Under the pieces are notes generated by a model. It searched no databases, was not told where the DNA came from, and worked only from the letters and a program-made list of their open reading frames with translations. From Oscillospiraceae bacterium (lineage in GTDB: Bacteria; Bacillota_A; Clostridia; Oscillospirales; JAAYXM01), in NCBI GenBank assembly GCA_017532355.1, contig JAFXJK010000075.1:1-15526 (forward strand): DNA of 15,526 nt, written 5' to 3'. Shown here one piece after another: positions 6,243 to 13,010 of the stretch; position 1 is the first letter of the stretch, and each line of letters opens with the position of its first letter. A program made the position numbers and the translations under genes.

Positions 6243-7755
6243 ATTTCACTATAAATGTGTTCTGACCTTTCTTTATATCGAATGTGTCGGAAAGACTGCT
6301 TTCGTCAAAGGGGATGTTCGGTTGTGAGTGGAAGCCCTCCGGCATCTCACCGTCAAAATCCGCAGGCCGCTTTCCTCCGTTGCCGCCCGGCCTTTCGCCG
6401 TTCTGAGGTCTCTCGGGAGGAGTTTTGCCTTCAAAGTTCGGCCTTTCACCGTCGGGACGCTCTCCACGAGGCATACCGCCCGGAAGCTCAACCGATGCAG
6501 TTTTCAAACGCTCGTCTCCGCAGAGAAGGTAGTTTTCTCCCTCGGAAAGCTTTGCACTTGAAACAACGAGCTGTGAAAAGTCGTTCTTCGGAGTAAAGGA
6601 GAGAACGTCAATGTTGTCCTTGTTTCTTATCGTGTAAGAGGTTACGGTTCCTTTTTGCTTTTCGGTAAAACGGAATGTTGCGCTATTCTGGTCACTTTCA
6701 AAACGGTCGAGCATATTGCCGGTATAAACCACGTCGCCGCCACGGATGTAAACACCCTTGTCTGCATCAAGTCCTGCATCCTGACTCTCACCGCAAGCGT
6801 ATGCGTTTACTGTGCCACCCTCAATTATGAGCCAGCCGTTGGAGTCAATTCCGTCACCCTCGCCTGTAGAGCCGTCAACCGTTATATTGATGCTTCCGTC
6901 CTTGACAGTCGCGACGGAGACGTTGTCCTCGTTTGTGTTTATGCCGTCGTTACCTGAAACTATATTGATGTTACCGCCGTAAACCGTAAGGTGAAGGTCC
7001 GTGGAAATACCTTCGTTTTCAGCGTTTACGTTGAGAATGCCGTTTCCGACCGCCGCGCCGTAGATATTCATTGACATCCTTGAGTTAATTGCCGCATCGT
7101 ATTTGTGGAGCTTTTCGCTGTCAAGAACCTTCGTCCCGTCATCGGAAAGCTCGACGGACTTATAAATCTCTGCGACGTATGAGCCGTTTATGGTGTTTTC
7201 CGAGTTGTCACCGATGATAATATTTGCGCCGGCACGGGAAGTGTCAACGTCTGCTGTTGAGTTCTCATCGTCATCATCGCCGCACTCATATACGTTATAG
7301 AAAACGATTGCAGGGGCAACCGTGCAGGTAATGTCCACATCGCTCAGGGCAAGCGTTACGACGGCGCTCGGGTCGTCTTCTGCATTTTCGCCGAGGTCAA
7401 CCGCAATCTGTCCTTTTGAAAGTGAGCCTTTGAGGACATAATCGCCGGGCTCGGTTATGTTTATTACCCTGTGTTCAGAGGCTTCCGCTTCCGTGTGCAT
7501 ATCGGCTACGGTGCCTTCACCGTAAGTAAAGTCAGTCCCGTCCTTGTAATAGACGATATCGTTTGAAAGATAAACCGCGGCATCTGTGTCCTCTGTGATT
7601 GTTTCACCGCCGACGGTGATTACCTCGTCGGATAGAAAAATAGAAACGGCGTCATCGGAGAAATCCCTGAGGACTCTTCCGCCGTTCGTTGTGTTATTGC
7701 AGGAGACAAGCAGCGTGCATGCAAGTGCGAGCGGAAAAAGTTTAAATTTTTTCAC
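6241..7755 (-). CDS. Cthe_2159-type carbohydrate-binding beta-helix lipoprotein
   Basis: With a GTG start at 7755 the product has 504 residues and begins MKKFKLFPLALACTLLVSC, a lipoprotein signal peptide with lipobox L16-V17-S18-C19; it should be anchored outside the membrane. Another GTG at 7764 would add three residues, and the frame is open to 7848, but upstream codons spoil the signal peptide. Residues about 45-410 match the carbohydrate-binding domain named after Cthe_2159, a pectin-binding beta-helix protein of Clostridium thermocellum: the opening YYKDGTDFTYGEG, the segment ITEPGDYVLKGSLSKGQIAV, and rungs such as NEGISTDLHLTVYGGNINI and GDGIDSNGWLIIEGGTVNAY. Acidic patches (GDDDDEN and others) fit calcium binding. 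Residues about 426-483 are a Pro/Gly/Arg/Glu-rich linker with repeated GERP units, followed by a short beta-like end. Its ligand is unproven. It is single-gene, convergent with the phosphatase and divergent from the gene at 7885. Confidence 0.82.
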   Translation of the reverse strand: MKKFKLFPLALACTLLVSCNNTTNGGRVLRDFSDDAVSIFLSDEVITVGGETITEDTDAAVYLSNDIVYYKDGTDFTYGEGTVADMHTEAEASEHRVINITEPGDYVLKGSLSKGQIAVDLGENAEDDPSAVVTLALSDVDITCTVAPAIVFYNVYECGDDDDENSTADVDTSRAGANIIIGDNSENTINGSYVAEIYKSVELSDDGTKVLDSEKLHKYDAAINSRMSMNIYGAAVGNGILNVNAENEGISTDLHLTVYGGNINIVSGNDGINTNEDNVSVATVKDGSINITVDGSTGEGDGIDSNGWLIIEGGTVNAYACGESQDAGLDADKGVYIRGGDVVYTGNMLDRFESDQNSATFRFTEKQKGTVTSYTIRNKDNIDVLSFTPKNDFSQLVVSSAKLSEGENYLLCGDERLKTASVELPGGMPRGERPDGERPNFEGKTPPERPQNGERPGGNGGKRPADFDGEMPEGFHSQPNIPFDESSLSDTFDIKKGQNTFIVK

Positions 7756-7777
7756 AAAAATCACATCTTTTAAAAAT

Positions 7778-7806
7778 ATTCTACCATAGAAAAATGTCAG
7801 ATTGAA
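7778..7806 (-). promoter_or_regulatory. Possible promoter of the lipoprotein gene
   Basis: On the minus strand TTCAAT (7806-7801) and an extended -10, TGG plus TAGAAT (7783-7778), are 17 bp apart, placing the start near 7771, some 16 bases before the GTG at 7755. The -35 is weak (3 of 6). The rest of the divergent gap 7756-7884 is AT-rich and must also hold a promoter for the gene at 7885, but I see no clear one. Confidence 0.4.
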
Positions 7807-7884
7807 GAAAAAAACGTGAAAAAATTGTAAATAATTAAAGTGTTCCATTATGGGAAAACTAACTCCGAAAGGAGAGTTTCATAT

Positions 7885-8097
7885 ATGGATAAAAAGAAAA
7901 AGGGAATTGACGATCTTAAATTCGTCCGCGAGAAAACGCCGATAATAACGGAAGAGCTTTTCGAGATCGATTCACTCGCTTCTGTGAATGAGTGTACGGG
8001 TATGGGAAAAATTTTTCCAAACTACGAGGGCAAGGACCTCGATGACGTATTTGACATAGCAGAAAAAAACACAAAAAGGCTTGAAAAGAATGAATGA
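7885..8097 (+). CDS. Small charged protein of unknown function (70 residues)
   Basis: The ATG at 7885 is preceded by a strong ribosome binding site, GAAAGGAGAG (7867-7876), eight bases upstream; an in-frame ATG at 7840 has none and is rejected. The protein begins MDKKKKGIDDLKFVREKTP and ends in Lys/Glu-rich sequence, with a middle part LASVNECTGMGKIFPNYEG holding its only cysteine. There is no signal peptide or membrane segment and no domain I recognise. Sequence is predicted mostly helical at both ends. It lies between a divergent lipoprotein gene and the MATE gene, which has its own promoter. The excellent ribosome binding site is the main reason to believe it is real. Confidence 0.65.
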   Translation: MDKKKKGIDDLKFVREKTPIITEELFEIDSLASVNECTGMGKIFPNYEGKDLDDVFDIAEKNTKRLEKNE

Positions 8098-8102
8098 GAG
8101 CG

Positions 8103-8139
8103 GTATCACAGTGTTGAATTTTCGGTAAAAATGTGATAC
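8103..8139. repeat. Perfect 8-bp inverted repeat around the MATE promoter
   Basis: GTATCACA (8103-8110) and TGTGATAC (8132-8139) are exact reverse complements 21 bp apart. The left arm lies upstream of the -35 and the right arm overlaps the -10 of the promoter at 8114-8142. Half-sites about 29 bp apart, close to three helical turns, would sit on the same DNA face, which fits a dimer or looped pair of a regulator. As RNA it could also be a weak hairpin at the end of the upstream message. Confidence 0.6.
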
Positions 8140-8142
8140 TAT
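8114..8142 (+). promoter_or_regulatory. Promoter of the MATE efflux gene
   Basis: TTGAAT (8114-8119), a 17-bp spacer, and extended -10 TGA plus TACTAT (8137-8142). Transcription would start near 8149. It lies 17 bases after the stop of the 70-residue gene, so the MATE gene can be expressed independently. Confidence 0.55.
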
Positions 8143-8148
8143 GAATGA

Positions 8149-8171
8149 GCCGAGGGGGACATCCCCTCGGC
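8149..8171 (+). promoter_or_regulatory. GC-rich hairpin at the predicted 5' end of the MATE mRNA
   Basis: GCCGAGGGG (8149-8157) pairs perfectly with CCCCTCGGC (8163-8171) around a 5-nt loop. It starts where the upstream promoter predicts the first transcribed base, and ends seven bases before AAGGAG (8178-8183), the ribosome binding site of the MATE gene. It is followed by TTATTT, a poor U-tract. It may stabilise the MATE message as a 5'-terminal stem, stop read-through from the 70-residue gene, or act as an attenuator. Confidence 0.6.
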
Positions 8172-8192
8172 TTATTTAAGGAGTTACATATT

Positions 8193-9551
8193 ATGGAAAA
8201 AACACAGAATTTTACGGAAGGTAAAATCCTTTCTCCGCTTCTTCGTTTTACGTTGCCTGTTTTGTTTGCGCTGTTTTTGCAGGCGATGTACGGCGCGGCT
8301 GACCTTCTGATAGTAGGCCGGTTTGGTGGCGAGATGGCAGATGTATTTGTCTCGGCAGTATCCACGGGAAGTCAGATTATGATGACACTTACCTTTGTGA
8401 TAGTCGGCATTGCTATGGGACTTACGGTGTATGTAGGCGAAAAAATAGGAGCCGGCAGGGGAGATGAGGCCGGCGAGATTATCGGAAGCGGCATAACTCT
8501 TTTTGCAATTGTTTCCGTAGTCGCGTCAGTTATAATGGTGCTTGCCTCGTCGGGAGTTGCAAAGATAATGCAGGCGCCGGAAGAGGCTTTCCGCGATACG
8601 GTTTTATATATCGCAATCTGCTCTGCAGGAATATTGTTCATTGTTGCATACAACCTTGTTGGAAGCATATTCAGAGGAATCGGAGATTCAAAAATACCTT
8701 TGATAACAGTAGCGATTGCCTGTGTTCTCAATGTTTTGGGTGATTTGCTTCTTGTCGCGGTTTTTAATCTTGGTGCAGCAGGTGCTGCCATCGCAACCAT
8801 TTTTGCGCAGGCAGCGAGCGTTCTGTTGTCACTTATCATAATTAAAAAGCGCAAGCTGCCGTTTTTGTTTTCGCGTAAGCACCTTCGCCCGAAGGCTTTT
8901 CATATCAGAAGAATTCTAAAGCTCGGAATTCCCATTGCGCTCCAGGACCTTCTCGTCAGCATATCATTTCTCGCAATCCTTGCAATTGTCAATGATATCG
9001 GACTAATTGAGTCGGCAGGGCTTGGCGTTGCGGAAAAGGTATGCGCGTTCATTATGCTTATTCCCTCGGCGTTTATGCAGTCGATGTCTGCATTCGTTGC
9101 GCAGAATATCGGCGCAGGGAGATATGACAGAGCAAAAAAGGCGTTGTGGTACGGCATAGCAACATCGTTTGCTGTTGCCGTCGTTATCGGTTGCTTCTCA
9201 TTTTTCCGCGGAGACATACTTGCAGGAATGTTCGCGAAGGACGCCGCAATCATCGCACCTGCCGCCGAATACCTCAAGGCGTATGCAATTGACTGTCTGT
9301 TTACGGCATTTTTGTTTTGCTTCATCGGATATTTCAACGGATGCGGCAAGACAACTTTCGTTATGGTGCAGGGTATTGTCGGCGGAATTTGCATAAGGCT
9401 TCCCGTGTCGTGGCTGATGAGCAAGGTTGAACCCGTATCGTTGTTTCACATAGGTCTCGCAACTCCGATTTCCACCCTGATACAGATACTTCTCTGCGGC
9501 GCTGTTTATATTTACCTGAACGCTGAACAAAAACGTTCGGGAAGAATCTGA
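8193..9551 (+). CDS. MATE family multidrug/metabolite exporter
   Basis: The product has 452 residues, normal for the MATE family, which exports drugs, dyes or metabolites through the membrane in exchange for sodium ions or protons. The start at ATG 8193 is set by AAGGAG (8178-8183) nine bases upstream; an in-frame ATG at 8145 would run through the leader hairpin. About twelve hydrophobic segments in two halves are visible. Family signatures include LPVLFALFLQAMYGAADLLI in helix 1, the cytoplasmic GEKIGAGRGDEA (82-93), RGIGDSKIPL (161-170) and NVLGDLLL (180-187) in the first half, and the pseudo-symmetric LGIPIALQDLLVSISF and QNIGAGRYDRAKKAL in the second. It is a single-gene unit, ending at a strong bidirectional terminator. 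Substrate is not predictable; the neighbouring genes offer no resistance context. Confidence 0.92.
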   Translation: MEKTQNFTEGKILSPLLRFTLPVLFALFLQAMYGAADLLIVGRFGGEMADVFVSAVSTGSQIMMTLTFVIVGIAMGLTVYVGEKIGAGRGDEAGEIIGSGITLFAIVSVVASVIMVLASSGVAKIMQAPEEAFRDTVLYIAICSAGILFIVAYNLVGSIFRGIGDSKIPLITVAIACVLNVLGDLLLVAVFNLGAAGAAIATIFAQAASVLLSLIIIKKRKLPFLFSRKHLRPKAFHIRRILKLGIPIALQDLLVSISFLAILAIVNDIGLIESAGLGVAEKVCAFIMLIPSAFMQSMSAFVAQNIGAGRYDRAKKALWYGIATSFAVAVVIGCFSFFRGDILAGMFAKDAAIIAPAAEYLKAYAIDCLFTAFLFCFIGYFNGCGKTTFVMVQGIVGGICIRLPVSWLMSKVEPVSLFHIGLATPISTLIQILLCGAVYIYLNAEQKRSGRI

Positions 9552-9580
9552 GGTTTCGTATAAGCTTCATAGCTATATAA

Positions 9581-9617
9581 AAAACTCCGTTTGCGTATTT
9601 ATCGCAAACGGAGTTTT
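9581..9617. terminator. Bidirectional terminator between the MATE gene and the TetR operon
   Basis: A perfect 15-bp stem, 9581-9595 (AAAACTCCGTTTGCG) with 9603-9617, around a 7-nt loop. The terminal AAAA/TTTT gives a T-run in both directions. It lies in the 71 bp between the convergent MATE gene and the last gene of the minus-strand operon. Confidence 0.9.
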
Positions 9618-9622
9618 CGTTG

Positions 9623-10690
9623 TTAAAGAGCAGCTTTCCAGCTATCTATATTTTCTTTTATGAAGTCATCGTCGTTGAGATGGGGATACATAGCATACAT
9701 ACGGTTGATTTCGTCAAGCTGGCCCTCGGACATGGTTTCGTCGGGGTTTAAGCAATATGTATTCTTCATAAGACCCTGACGGCGAAGAACCTCGTGAAGT
9801 CCTGCAATGCATCCGACAAAATTGTGGGCAGTGTCAAAAAATGCACTGTTGGTATCCGTGACTTCTGCTGCAAGCTTGAGCATTTCTGCAGAGATAGAAG
9901 GCTTTTTCTTTTCTGCCTGCGTTTTTTCGAAAATTTCAACAGCCTTGTTTGTCCATACTGACCAGTGACCGAGAAGACCGCCGACAAAGCTCTTTATGAC
10001 GGTTTTTCCGTCCTTTTGGAACTCATAGCGTGTGAGCAGGTCAATAACAATGTTATCGTCGTTACCTGTGTAGAGAGTAATATCCTCGCTTCTTTCTGAG
10101 AATGCCGCCGCGCGGACAACGTCAAGAGTTGAGTATCTGTTGAATGAAGCACATTTGATAGCGACAACATTTTCAACCGCGCAGACTCTTTCCCAGTAGT
10201 TATAGGAGAACTGTCTTCCGCCGCAGGCGGTCTGGAGATAGAAACCGATAACCGGTATAATTTCCGCAACAGCCTTCGTGCGCTCAACCATATAATCCTC
10301 GCTCATATCGTTGAGGCCGCCCGGGCTTAAGAGAACCGCGTCATAACCGTACTTCTTTGCAAGAAGTGCCTCCTCTACGGCCTGCTCCGTCTTTCCGCAG
10401 ACACCTGCAACCTTGACGATTACGGTATCTGTCTCTTTTTCGAATTTGTCTATCTCGTCAGAGACTATCTTGAGGATGGGTTCAAAAAGGGAAATTTCGG
10501 GCTTTCTTATCTCAAACTGTGTAGTGTGAACTGCTGTTGCAATTCCGCCGACACCGCTTGCGAGATAGTATTTCATAAGCAGACGCTGAGTGGTTTCGTC
10601 AAAGCATCTGTTCTCGTCAAGCGCAAGAGGGGTTGCAGGGATTATCGTGCCATGCGCGAGTTTTTTGAGAGCTTTTTCGTGCCTTGTCAT
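9623..10690 (-). CDS. DapA/NanA-family (class I) lyase or synthase
   Basis: The product has 355 residues. The superfamily forms a Schiff base between an active-site lysine and a keto acid, usually pyruvate. Residues visible are K179 (in VVAIKCAS) as the Schiff-base lysine and Y151 (in VIGFYLQTACGG) as the acid/base tyrosine; their spacing of 28 equals that of Y133 and K161 in E. coli DapA. The usual GTTGE loop that binds the keto-acid carboxylate is replaced by HTTQF (55-59), and the chain is 50-60 residues longer than DapA, so this is not lysine biosynthesis. It is the last gene of the operon; its ATG shares one base with the upstream stop (TGATG), with AAGGAAGGG nine bases before the ATG. 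A catabolic aldolase or dehydratase for a sugar acid or hydroxy-keto acid is the best guess; substrate unknown. Confidence 0.78.
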   Translation of the reverse strand: MTRHEKALKKLAHGTIIPATPLALDENRCFDETTQRLLMKYYLASGVGGIATAVHTTQFEIRKPEISLFEPILKIVSDEIDKFEKETDTVIVKVAGVCGKTEQAVEEALLAKKYGYDAVLLSPGGLNDMSEDYMVERTKAVAEIIPVIGFYLQTACGGRQFSYNYWERVCAVENVVAIKCASFNRYSTLDVVRAAAFSERSEDITLYTGNDDNIVIDLLTRYEFQKDGKTVIKSFVGGLLGHWSVWTNKAVEIFEKTQAEKKKPSISAEMLKLAAEVTDTNSAFFDTAHNFVGCIAGLHEVLRRQGLMKNTYCLNPDETMSEGQLDEINRMYAMYPHLNDDDFIKENIDSWKAAL

Positions 10691-11715
10691 CAGTAGCTGC
10701 CCTTCCTTTCTTCAAAGTGTGTGGGCTTATCAAGCGTTCTGCCACCGTCCATGATATATTCCGCCTGCCAGCGGATAAGAGTTTTGACGGGGACTGACGG
10801 ATAACCGAACGTCTCCATTGCAAGCGATGCGTCGTTGATATAAGCATCGCCTCCGGGCTCGTTTTCGAATATCGGTTCGCGTCCGAGGTATGAACCAAGC
10901 TCAAGAGCCGCTTTCTTTATTGAAACGGTTTCGGGGCCGGTTACGTTCATAATCTTTGCCGGAGAGTCTGCGTGGAGAAGTCCGCGGATTGCGATTTCGT
11001 TCGCGCTTCCCTGCCATATAAAGTTGAAGACGGGAGTAGAAAGGCTGATTGGCTCACCATTTATGATTTTATTTGCAACATCAAAGAGAACGCCGTAACG
11101 GAGGTCAACTGCAAAATTGAGCCTGTATATGAAAATCTTTGTGCCGAAGGTATTTGTTGCATATTCGAATGCGCGTTCTCTTGCAAGGCAGCTCATTGCG
11201 TATTCGCCGATGGGGCGGACCTTTTCGGATTCCTTGCATCCGCCGTCGGCAAGCTTTACGATAGGATAAATGTTTCCCGATGAGAAAACAACGATATTCG
11301 ATTTCTTGAACTTATCAGCGACGAAAGCAGGGAGAGTTGAGTTCATCGCCCAGGTCTGCCACTCGTTGCCGTCTGTGCCGAACTTTCTGCCTGCCATATA
11401 TATGACATTTTCAACTTCAGGAAGAGAGTAGAGCTTATCGCGGTCGAGCAGATCCATCGCAATGACTTCAATGTCGTTATCAAGCATAAGCTTTGTTGCA
11501 ATTTTGTCGCTTCCCCTTGAAACTGCGATAACCTTTTTGTCTATTCCTGCCGCTTTTATTGCGTTCTTACAGAGGACGCAAAGCGTCGGGCCCATTTTGC
11601 CTCCTGCACCGAGAACCATAATGTCGCCCTTGATTTTTTTGATGTCTTCAACAAGAGCAGGGGACGGAGTAGTAAGAAGCTCGTTTAACTTTTCTTCTGT
11701 CCACATAGTTGTCAT
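10690..11715 (-). CDS. Extended SDR (NAD-dependent epimerase/dehydratase-like), catalytic Lys replaced
   Basis: The product has 341 residues. A Rossmann fold opens with the dinucleotide-binding loop VLGAGGKMG (34-42), and the second strand IAVSRGSD (63-70) and DLLDRDKL (88-95) fit an extended SDR. The SSGNIYP segment (145-151) carries the catalytic Ser region and Y172 (in GEYAMSCLARER) the catalytic Tyr, but the Lys four residues later is Cys176. YxxxK is the hallmark of active SDRs, so chemistry may differ or the protein may be a binding or regulatory partner. The gene starts by an ATGA overlap with the M20 gene; an ATG at 11706 (M4), nine bases after AAAGGA, is an equally good start. Its end overlaps the aldolase start by one base, so both are probably translated together and act on the same substrate. 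Substrate unknown. Confidence 0.75.
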   Translation of the reverse strand: MTTMWTEEKLNELLTTPSPALVEDIKKIKGDIMVLGAGGKMGPTLCVLCKNAIKAAGIDKKVIAVSRGSDKIATKLMLDNDIEVIAMDLLDRDKLYSLPEVENVIYMAGRKFGTDGNEWQTWAMNSTLPAFVADKFKKSNIVVFSSGNIYPIVKLADGGCKESEKVRPIGEYAMSCLARERAFEYATNTFGTKIFIYRLNFAVDLRYGVLFDVANKIINGEPISLSTPVFNFIWQGSANEIAIRGLLHADSPAKIMNVTGPETVSIKKAALELGSYLGREPIFENEPGGDAYINDASLAMETFGYPSVPVKTLIRWQAEYIMDGGRTLDKPTHFEERKGSY

Positions 11716-13010
11716 TCCTTTCCGTTTAAGTAATTTATATATTCATCTTTTGTCATAACGGGTTTGAAGCTTTCTTTTACGTGCTTTGCTTTTGCGGCAT
11801 TGTCACAGAGAAGCGCTGCAGCTGTCTTTGCAAGAATTTCAGCCGATTTGATGTACGCGAAATCTTCGTTTATCACTTCAAATTCCTTGCTGTGCAGAGT
11901 TCCTGCAAAACCGCCGATTGAAGGCTGTATGGTGGGGAGAATGTGGCTTAAGTCTCCTATATCGGAGGAACCTGTTATCGGTTCGCCGTAAATAAGGTTT
12001 TCACCTTTGAGAACTGTCTCGGAAACTCCTTCGAAAACCTCGGAGAGTTCAGGACTTTCCCTGAGAGGCAGATATCCGGGGATGGTGGCGATTTCATATT
12101 CCGCGCCGATTATTTTGCAGGCTCCGCTTACTGAGCGTGTGACAGCATCGCTTCCTTTTTTTATCGCCTCAAGCGTTGCGCCGCGCACGTATGTATCAAC
12201 GCAGACTTCGTCGGGAACGGAATTCACAACATCGCCGCCTTTTGTTATGATGGGGTGAATTCGGATTTTTTCTTCCTCTCTGAAGGTTTCTCTGTTTGAA
12301 TGTATGCCAAGTATCGAAAGTGCGGCGGCGTTGAGAGCGTTGACCCCGTCAAACGGGGTGCTACCGTGTACCGCGCGTCCTTTATAGGTGATTGTCTTTG
12401 CGTTGAAGCCGAGATTTTGCCCTCGCAAGTACATCTTGCCGTCCGGAGCGTTGCCCTCGGCATGAATCATCATTGCGATGTCAATATCGTCAAACACGCC
12501 CTCATAAATAAGCTGTTGCTTTCCGCCGAAGTAGCGTATCTTTCCTTCTTCTTTAAGCTTTGAGCGAAAATCAAGCTCGATGAATTCTTCAGCAGGGACC
12601 GCCATGAAGGTTATATCTCCGCAAAGCTCCGACATAACGCCGCTTCTTTTCAGCGCGATGGCTGCACCGAGCATGGAGGCAACCTGGGCGTTATGTCCGC
12701 ACGCGTGGGCGGCGGCAAGATCGCCTTCGTTTTTGTGACCTGCGCATTTTACCGCGTCCATCTCGCCGATTATGCAGATGTTGTATCTGCTCTCGCGTCC
12801 TTTCAGCTTTGCTTTTATTCCTGTAAGTGCGTGCGGATAGGAAAAGTCAATGCCGAGAGAATCAAAGACGCGTCTGATGTAGGCGGAAGTTTTTTCTTCG
12901 CGATAGCCGAGCTCAGGGAGGCTGAGAATATCTCTGCCGATTTTAATGATTTCGTCGCGGCTTTCTGAGAGTGTGGCATCAATTCGCTTTTCAATCTTGG
13001 AAATGTTCAC
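11712..13010 (-). CDS. M20-family amidohydrolase (AbgB/IAA-amino acid hydrolase type)
   Basis: With the GTG at 13010 the product has 432 residues and begins MNISKIEKRIDATL, as M20D proteins do. The site GGAGTG eight bases upstream supports it; a longer frame up to 13097 lies inside the dehydratase gene and lacks family similarity. These zinc enzymes cleave N-acyl amino acids, p-aminobenzoyl-glutamate or dipeptides in the cytoplasm. Motifs, in order: LPELGYREEKTS (31-42), GEMDAV (82-87), AHACGHN (101-107), catalytic pair E141-E142 in PAEEF, MIHAEG (181-186), the dimerisation-domain entry GRAVHGSTPFDGVNAL (211-226), GSSDIGDLSH (347-356) and ligand H373 in GTLHSKEF. HACGHN instead of HACGHD is the AbgB-like variant. 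It overlaps the dehydratase gene by 20 bases and the SDR gene by four. Given its neighbour, release of serine or a serine-like amino acid is plausible but unproven. Confidence 0.85.
   Translation of the reverse strand: MNISKIEKRIDATLSESRDEIIKIGRDILSLPELGYREEKTSAYIRRVFDSLGIDFSYPHALTGIKAKLKGRESRYNICIIGEMDAVKCAGHKNEGDLAAAHACGHNAQVASMLGAAIALKRSGVMSELCGDITFMAVPAEEFIELDFRSKLKEEGKIRYFGGKQQLIYEGVFDDIDIAMMIHAEGNAPDGKMYLRGQNLGFNAKTITYKGRAVHGSTPFDGVNALNAAALSILGIHSNRETFREEEKIRIHPIITKGGDVVNSVPDEVCVDTYVRGATLEAIKKGSDAVTRSVSGACKIIGAEYEIATIPGYLPLRESPELSEVFEGVSETVLKGENLIYGEPITGSSDIGDLSHILPTIQPSIGGFAGTLHSKEFEVINEDFAYIKSAEILAKTAAALLCDNAAKAKHVKESFKPVMTKDEYINYLNGKE

Noticed and set aside
6241..6500. GC-rich repeated codons in the 3' part of the lipoprotein gene as a repeat or CRISPR array
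   Set aside because: The repeats are short, in frame and degenerate, coding for GERP-type linker units; there are no regular spacers.
8145..8192. Sixteen extra residues at the N-terminus of the MATE protein
   Set aside because: The stretch is the leader hairpin and the ribosome binding site; MATE proteins start shortly before the first membrane helix as with ATG 8193.
9552..9622. Small RNA gene between the MATE gene and the operon
   Set aside because: The structure is fully explained by one perfect 15-bp bidirectional terminator.
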